Source of the DNA: Channa striata
Lineage: Eukaryota > Chordata > Actinopteri > Anabantiformes > Channidae
Direction of reading: 5' to 3'
DNA length: 64,000 nt
Assembly (NCBI GenBank): GCA_033026295.1
Contig: CM065179.1
Coordinates: forward strand, 23,863,275-23,927,274
Below the pieces are notes generated by a model that was not told where the DNA came from, made no database searches, and worked only from the letters and a program-made list of their open reading frames with translations. A program made the translations under genes and the position numbers. How positions within the stretch are numbered: position 1 is the stretch's first letter; the number at the start of each line of letters is the position of its first letter. This document shows, piece by piece, positions 58,301 to 64,000 of this stretch.

Positions 58301-61300
58301 CTATTTTAACTGGGATTGACCGTTTTCCGTTCCAAAGGCAGGGCTTGCACATTTCTGTTGAATCTAACAGGCTAAGTAAAGGTTTAAGAAATGAAATCCA
58401 GATGGCAACTGTGACGTTTTTCCGAGTTCATTAAACTTATGTGAGATAGTTAATGAAATTTTTTAAAACTAATTTATCTTCATTGATAACGTAGTTGAGT
58501 TACTGTTTCTGAGGTGAGGTGAAGGTGAAGCACCTTGATATGACTTAACAGTTAAATTTTTAACTGAGTTTAATTGTGAGTCATTAGATCACAAAATCCT
58601 TGTCCTCATGGTCTCACAGTCTTTTAAAGCCATTTGGCAAACTGCAACTAAAATGTGGTGTCCATGTAACCACTCTACACGCTGTGTCCATTCGATCCCA
58701 CTTGCCACATTCCACTCACCTCAAGAATAAATCAAGCAAACAGAATGCGCTTGACCATATTTTGGAGCCAAACCTGTTTTTAAATGAAGAGATTTACTAT
58801 TTGATGTTTACTTAATTTGCAAAAAAACGTGAACAAAGTCTTAAGACGTTCCACCGTGACTGTCTATATGTTTGTCTTAAGGGGGCTGATAGAATTTGAA
58901 CTTTGGCTGTTTGGTGCAGTAGTTTTCTGACATGGTCCTGAGCTCATTTACAGAATCATATCTGTTTTTAATTTCCTATCCCCTGAGGGTCCAAAGATCA
59001 CAGCCATTCAGTATTGCTTTTCTGCCTTGTCCCTTTCTCTGGTCTCTCTAAATGTTTTAATCATATGAACTTGGGAAAATCTTTGTGTAGTATCAGTGTA
59101 GGGCTGTCACATTTTTCGATTTAAACCACCAATGTTGTTCTTGTTCCGTTTTCAGTCAAATGAGTTTTGAATGATTTGCTAATTATTACATAGTTTTTTT
59201 ATTTCCATTTTAAAGTGGACGCCATGTGGTGTCACACATTCATGTCAGCACTCTAAACTGAGCAGCACAGTCTTACATAGTTGGATGATGACTGATAAAA
59301 TACAAAGCAGTTGGGGACATAATGCAGACTTTGCTGAATGCATGTCACACCACGTGCTGCCAGCGTAGGACCTGGCGCTGCTAAGAGTATGTTAGGTTTA
59401 TGCCACACTGACAGCATCAGTTTACAGCATGAGTATCAGACAAATCGCACTGGTTTTACAAAATATACAGAGTGCAACTTCTCTATTATTTGGAAACGTG
59501 ATAAATGTTTTCATTCCTGGGAAATGGTGATTGATTCTTATTGTATTTGTAGACAACGCATGCTTACTGTGGTAAGTGTGGTATCTTTGCCTTTAAAAAA
59601 TGATATCATTTAAGCCACCCAGCCAAACACTCCTTCAATTTAAAACTGTATCTGAATGTACAACCCCATACATGAACAGCACAGTGAGTAAATGATCTGC
59701 TCACAGGTGACGAGCTCGTCTTGTCCGTTGTCAACTTCTTACACAATTTTTGGTACACAATTTGGTTTAAAGCATTTTTTTTTTATCTTTTACCAATAAA
59801 AGGCACATTATTTAAAGCAACCAATATTCATATTTAGGATACCTGAAAAGATTTTAGTTGTTTGAAGTCATTATTGCAACTCTGGTTATTTACAAAATGG
59901 ACTAATAAATACAAATCCTAAATTTACCCTACAAAATTCAAGTCCTTGCTACAAATTGGCATGCAATTTATAAAACTAACACATAACACATTTTTATGAC
60001 TAAAATGAGTCTCTTTAAATGCTGTACTGTGAATGAAACATGAGAAATTGGAATACACATGGTCATGTTAGGCAAGTAAAGAAACACCTGGGGTAAATGT
60101 GTTGGTAGACCTCTAGATGCCAAACCATTTCTCATTCTAATAGGTATGTGGACAAAATTCAGATTTAATGGGAAATTACAAGCTGCAAAATCTAACCCCA
60201 CCCCCTTCACTCCCACCCTGTCATCATGCTAAAAAAAGTCAATCACAAATACAACAATACAAATAAGTGAATATATGAAAGAGTTGTTACATTTTGCTCA
60301 ATGCTTTTCACATAAACACTATTCTAGCAAACATCATGCCTAACTACAAAAAGCAAAGTATTTTTAGATGTCTGTCGCCTCTAAGTCCCTGTAATTCAGC
60401 TTAAAGCAGTGAGCGAGATCGCTGAGTAGTGGCCGGACAGAGGGAGGATGTGTGAAGAACCCTTAAAACATTTGCACAAACATTGATGGAAATCGGAAAG
60501 AATGACAAGTGGAGATAGACAGCCTGTGTCTAATGTCAGCTGGAAAATGGGGGTGTTTTGCTGCATGTTCCCCAGTTAATCTAGTTTACAGTGTTTTATT
60601 TGCCACCTCCCCTCCTTAAATTTTTATACATGCCAGAAAGGACTGGGGTTTTTCAATTATTCACTGATTCATCTTTAGTAACATTATTAAAAAAGCTCCA
60701 ACAGAACATCACCGTCTTCTTCTATAGAATGTCTTTTTACCTACCTTCTATTTTTCGTACTATGGCTACTGTACTGTACGTGACAGTGAAAAGTTGTGCC
60801 TGTTTTCAAGGGACATACATCCCCCCCCAGCTTCTGAACTGCTAACCCTGCTAGTCACTGTCAATGTTGTATTATGGCTCTAGGCCAAGACCGAGGCATT
60901 ATTAAGCAGGTACTGAACCCTCGGGTTCTCTGCATCGGTGTGTGAGAGTCTATTGCCTGTCCTGCTACGACACCCTTGCACCAAGTTTTCTTATTCATTT
61001 TACTTGCAGTTCTCTGCTGTTTGACGATGGACTGCTAGATAAAAACATTAGGTTGAATTTGTGTTCTGTGCTTTCAAATGTGAGCTTCTTCTCTTTAGCT
61101 GAAGCTATGTGCCACACAATGCCATGGCTTACTGTGAGTTTAGTGCAGCTGAAGGGTGTGGTTGAATAGGCTGGAATCAGAATGGCTTTCTTGCCTAAAC
61201 AGGCCAGCTGTCAGGTGAAACAATTATAGAATTTATTCAAAAAGGAAATTTTTGCTTTTGTTTTTTCCCCTGGGGCTTATTCTCATAACTTTGGCCATCA

Positions 61301-62874
61301 TGTTGCCATTTTATCAAAACAGAACAAACAAGCAAGCAGAATGAGCCCCCAAAGCGATCTAAGTAAAGTTGCACTTCAAATTTTGGCTTCAAATACTTGG
61401 TTCTGACTCTAAATTAATCATAAAATTGTCTGTTGCAGCTAAAAATCTTTCTCTTTAGTAGATATTGCTTGTACAACCAGCATATAATGACCAAAAGAGA
61501 CATATTGCAGTTAGACAAGGCCTTGCTAACCCAGCAACAAAGCACATGACTTTCCCCACAAAAGGCAGGACTTCAACAGTGAGAAACATTTTTCTGCTAT
61601 TCTAACGATGATGATAACTAGTGAGACAAATAAGTAGTTATTGACTATTTAAAGCAAAACAGTGACATGTTTACTAATTTGAATTGTTCCTTTTGCCTAA
61701 ACCCAAACAAACTGCACGGTTACAATCCGGTATTTTCACTATTCAATATCAAATACAAATATTTTTGTGCCTGGTTGGGACAAAAGACGTGTCTGGTTGG
61801 TTAGACTGGAAGACTTGTTGGCATTGGGCTCTATGTCAGAGTAAATACTGCTTGCTTGCTGTTTCAGCTAGAATTTGGCTGAAAGGTTTACTTAGTTAAG
61901 TTATAGCTGCTTGCCAAGATATACCATGATCAGGCACAACATCAAGTACAATCTAATGCTGCCATATTAAAATAAATGAGGTGACCAAAACATTAGAACC
62001 ACCTCTTCCTTTATTTGCATGTACGGCTCTCCGACCTCGATAATAAACAAATGGAATTATCACCGTTCTGACAGTCTGACAGTTACTGACAACCTAAAAG
62101 CTGAGGAATTATGACCTTGTAAAAGCAGAATTTACGGCAGAGCTGCTGTACTGGATTGCATTAGATTGCACAGGTTTACTTAATGTTGTGCCTAATTGGT
62201 ATATGTCAGTTATATGCTATGAGAATAATGCCCAGGTTGTAAAAGACCATAATCTCTCTTTATGAAGAAACAAAACTATGAAAACAGTTTCCATTAGAAA
62301 GTGGCTTTGATCAACACTGCACAAGATCGTCTTTTTTTTTTACTGTTTACCAATGTGAAAAAAATCCATCCTCCAAATATTTGCCTTAATTTTTCAAACA
62401 CCTGTACAAAGACTTATCTAGAAAAAGACAGATACATTTCCCATAAAACACAAGTATATTGTGAAAAAACTAAGATAACAAAAACAACAACAAAAAACTT
62501 GTATTACTATAGTTACCTCTTAGTGGAAGACATTACGCTGTGATCATTGTGATGGCAACTGTATCTATTAGTGTTTGCATATCTATGAGCTAGTGTGCAA
62601 CAGGCTAGTTTCAATACATTCAGTTCATCCATAATTTATCAACCAGAATTTTTTTACAATATTCTAAAATCACAAAAAACTATGTTTTCCTGCTATATTC
62701 TGCAATATTGATAACTGCGAAGAGCGTCGTGGTAATAAATAAATGATGGCGAGTTCAATTAGGGGCAAATTGTGTTTAAAAATTCCAGGGTATTTCTACT
62801 GAATTGCCTTGATGTGAGGCAGTTGTTGCTGTTTTGTGCCTTTAAGCTCACTGCTGGGTGTCAGTCTGCCAAGA
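55311..62874 (-). other. Interval between gene A and gene B stop codon, including gene B 3' UTR
   Basis: The 7.6 kb interval is AT-rich. The 3' UTR of gene B must begin at 62874 and run left. Several minus-strand aataaa hexamers occur, for example at about 57147, but none can be proved to be the end. A short line near 61978-62010 (gaggtgaccaaaacattaga) looks like a repeat edge. Two short acidic open frames at 56387-56560 on the minus strand are separated by 42 bp with stops and are not accepted as a gene. Confidence 0.5.
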
Positions 62875-63121
62875 TCATTTTTTGTCACTGGGGTAATTTT
62901 TAAACAAGTCCAAGCCGAAGCACACCAGCCTTTCAGCTGACTGGATGGCTCTAAGAATCAAAGTCAGAGAGCGGTTCATGGCACTGTGGCAAAGTACTTC
63001 CTGGTCTGCAGAGTTGGGCTTTACTTCTTTGCTGGCCATGTTGCAATACCGGGCCGATTCCTGTGAGAACCTGAGGATGGAAAACTGAGGAGTGTTTCCT
63101 GGAAGGCTGTATAACAGGTTC
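62875..63121 (-). CDS. Gene B last coding exon
   Basis: Reads NLLYSLPGNTPQFSILRFSQ, ESARYCNMASKEVKPNSADQ, EVLCHSAMNR, SLTLILRAIQSAERLVCFGL and DLFKNYPSDKK, then TGA. The other two frames are also partly open but less protein-like, and the splice phase supports this one. Confidence 0.7.
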
Positions 63122-63281
63122 CTACAGAGAGAGAGAGAGGAGAGAGTGTCAGTGTGTGGAAATCAAGTGTATTTAAAGGACAATGGAACACCTGTTTAGT
63201 TTGACCATACATCCCATCCTACCTCCCTGACAGTATGTAGCCATGGTTCCATAAATTCTGGATGACCTGAATTTCCACCTT
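62875..63281 (-). CDS. Gene B: C-terminal 100 residues of an unidentified protein (5' part outside window)
   Basis: Two minus-strand exons with a 101-bp intron join in frame: 59 nt coding KVEIQVIQNLWNHGYILSG, a split Arg codon, then 247 nt ending in TGA at 62875-62877. The joined piece looks like a helical cytosolic domain end: it has no signal peptide, no membrane segment and no zinc-binding pattern, but amphipathic stretches such as SLTLILRAIQSAERLVCFGL. The last acceptor has a near-perfect pyrimidine tract (ctctctctctctgtag). I do not recognise the family. The gene runs in the same direction as gene A, and its remaining exons lie beyond 64000. Confidence 0.7.
63223..63281 (-). CDS. Gene B penultimate exon
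   Basis: 59 nt, acceptor cgtcacag, donor gtagga, ending phase 2 (GGG AG). Only the frame KVEIQVIQNLWNHGYILSG joins the long frame of the last exon. Confidence 0.7.
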
Positions 63282-64000
63282 CTGTGACGGTCAGTCAAAA
63301 TCAGTTAGACCTTTCCACGTTGCCAAGAGTCAACGTGTGTGTTTATATAGCAAGGGGGTAGAATACAGTCCCCCTTAGGTAACAGTTGGTGAAGGCACAG
63401 CTTTGTTATTTCTATTAATACCACAGGACACAAGACAAAATGTGTTATTTATTTGATGCCAGAGATGTGGGCAGCACAAGAATTACTTTTGTAATACAAC
63501 AGTCACATGTTAAAGTTCCAATTCTATCAGACAACAGCAGCCCTGCTATACTCATCTCTCACACCTCCCTTTTTACAACAACAGCCTTTATCACCAATTA
63601 ATTGACACTTTATAGCATAGCTCAACCCAACAGGACTGAAAGGCCAAGGCAGTGTTGAGTGTGACATGACTGTTTAATACACAGCACTGTATAATGTACA
63701 TAAAATTGAATTTATGTACACATGTAGGGACTTATAAATTATAAGTTAATTGTATTAACCAGCTAACTGGTGAAATTAGAAGGAAAAGCCTGAATATGCT
63801 GCAAATGATTCCCTACTTCTCTATACCATATGTATGATATCGATATGTATGATATCTTATTTTGTGATGAATTACAGTATATTGGTCTTGTAAATGGTCC
63901 TGATTCAAATGATTAAGGTAAATAAATATTGTACTGCAACTGATGATGGACTGTGACAACGTACAGTACAAACACTCATAAAGCTCAAGAGACAATCTCC
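63282..64000 (-). other. Gene B upstream intron (partial)
   Basis: AT-rich sequence up to the window edge. No further exon or repeat was recognised. Confidence 0.5.

Overview
The window is non-coding-rich nuclear DNA of a ray-finned fish, most likely a percomorph teleost. It is AT-rich. Its genes are split by GT-AG introns, and its dispersed repeats are of fish type: tRNA-headed SINEs ending in the 'gagcaagacact' and 'aaagcgcttt' tail, the 'ttcaattcaactttatttatatagcgcc'-like repeat, a TIR transposon beginning 'accccatttcc', a Penelope-like GIY-YIG fragment, and LINE remnants carrying the 'LHWLPV' reverse-transcriptase tail motif. The species cannot be named from the sequence alone.

Gene A fills most of the window. 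It is a minus-strand gene whose start codon is at 55227 and which I could follow through twelve coding exons down to 2675. The reading frame closes exactly at all eleven splice junctions. The 376 residues recovered form an N-terminal cytoplasmic tail, seven predicted membrane segments, an acidic loop after TM2, and a Ser/Pro-rich loop at the cut end. TM1 carries GTGILGLP, the hallmark of the amino acid/auxin permease (AAAP, Pfam Aa_trans type; SLC32/36/38-like) fold of the APC superfamily. The remaining C-terminal membrane segments must lie beyond the left edge. I do not recognise it as one of the named mammalian SLC36, SLC38 or TMEM104 genes, so no symbol is given.

The 5' end of gene A lies in a GC- and CpG-rich patch (about 54.83-55.31 kb). 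Three CACGTG E-boxes lie within 550 bp there, one of them embedded in TCACGTGAC. This is compatible with MiT/TFE (TFEB-like) or USF control and, by inference, with a lysosomal role.

Gene B is represented by its last two coding exons (63281-63223 and 63121-62875, minus strand), which encode a 100-residue helical C-terminus I could not identify. Its 3' UTR must run left into the 55.3-62.9 kb interval, so genes A and B lie head-to-tail on the same strand.

The rest is intron and intergenic DNA. Intron 12 (partial, 1-2674) and intron 11 (2.8-8.9 kb) hold small TIR elements. Intron 10 holds a 780-bp TIR transposon. Intron 9 holds an LTR- or DNA-element-like tail. Intron 8 (12.8 kb) holds SINEs and a 622-bp TIR element with a 4-bp target duplication. 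Intron 7 holds a SINE. Intron 6 holds a cluster of LINE and Penelope debris at 36.6-38.95 kb. Intron 5 holds a fish dispersed repeat. No CRISPR array, rRNA gene, intact tRNA gene or intact mobile-element ORF was seen. The small open frames scattered through the window look like chance frames or transposon debris.
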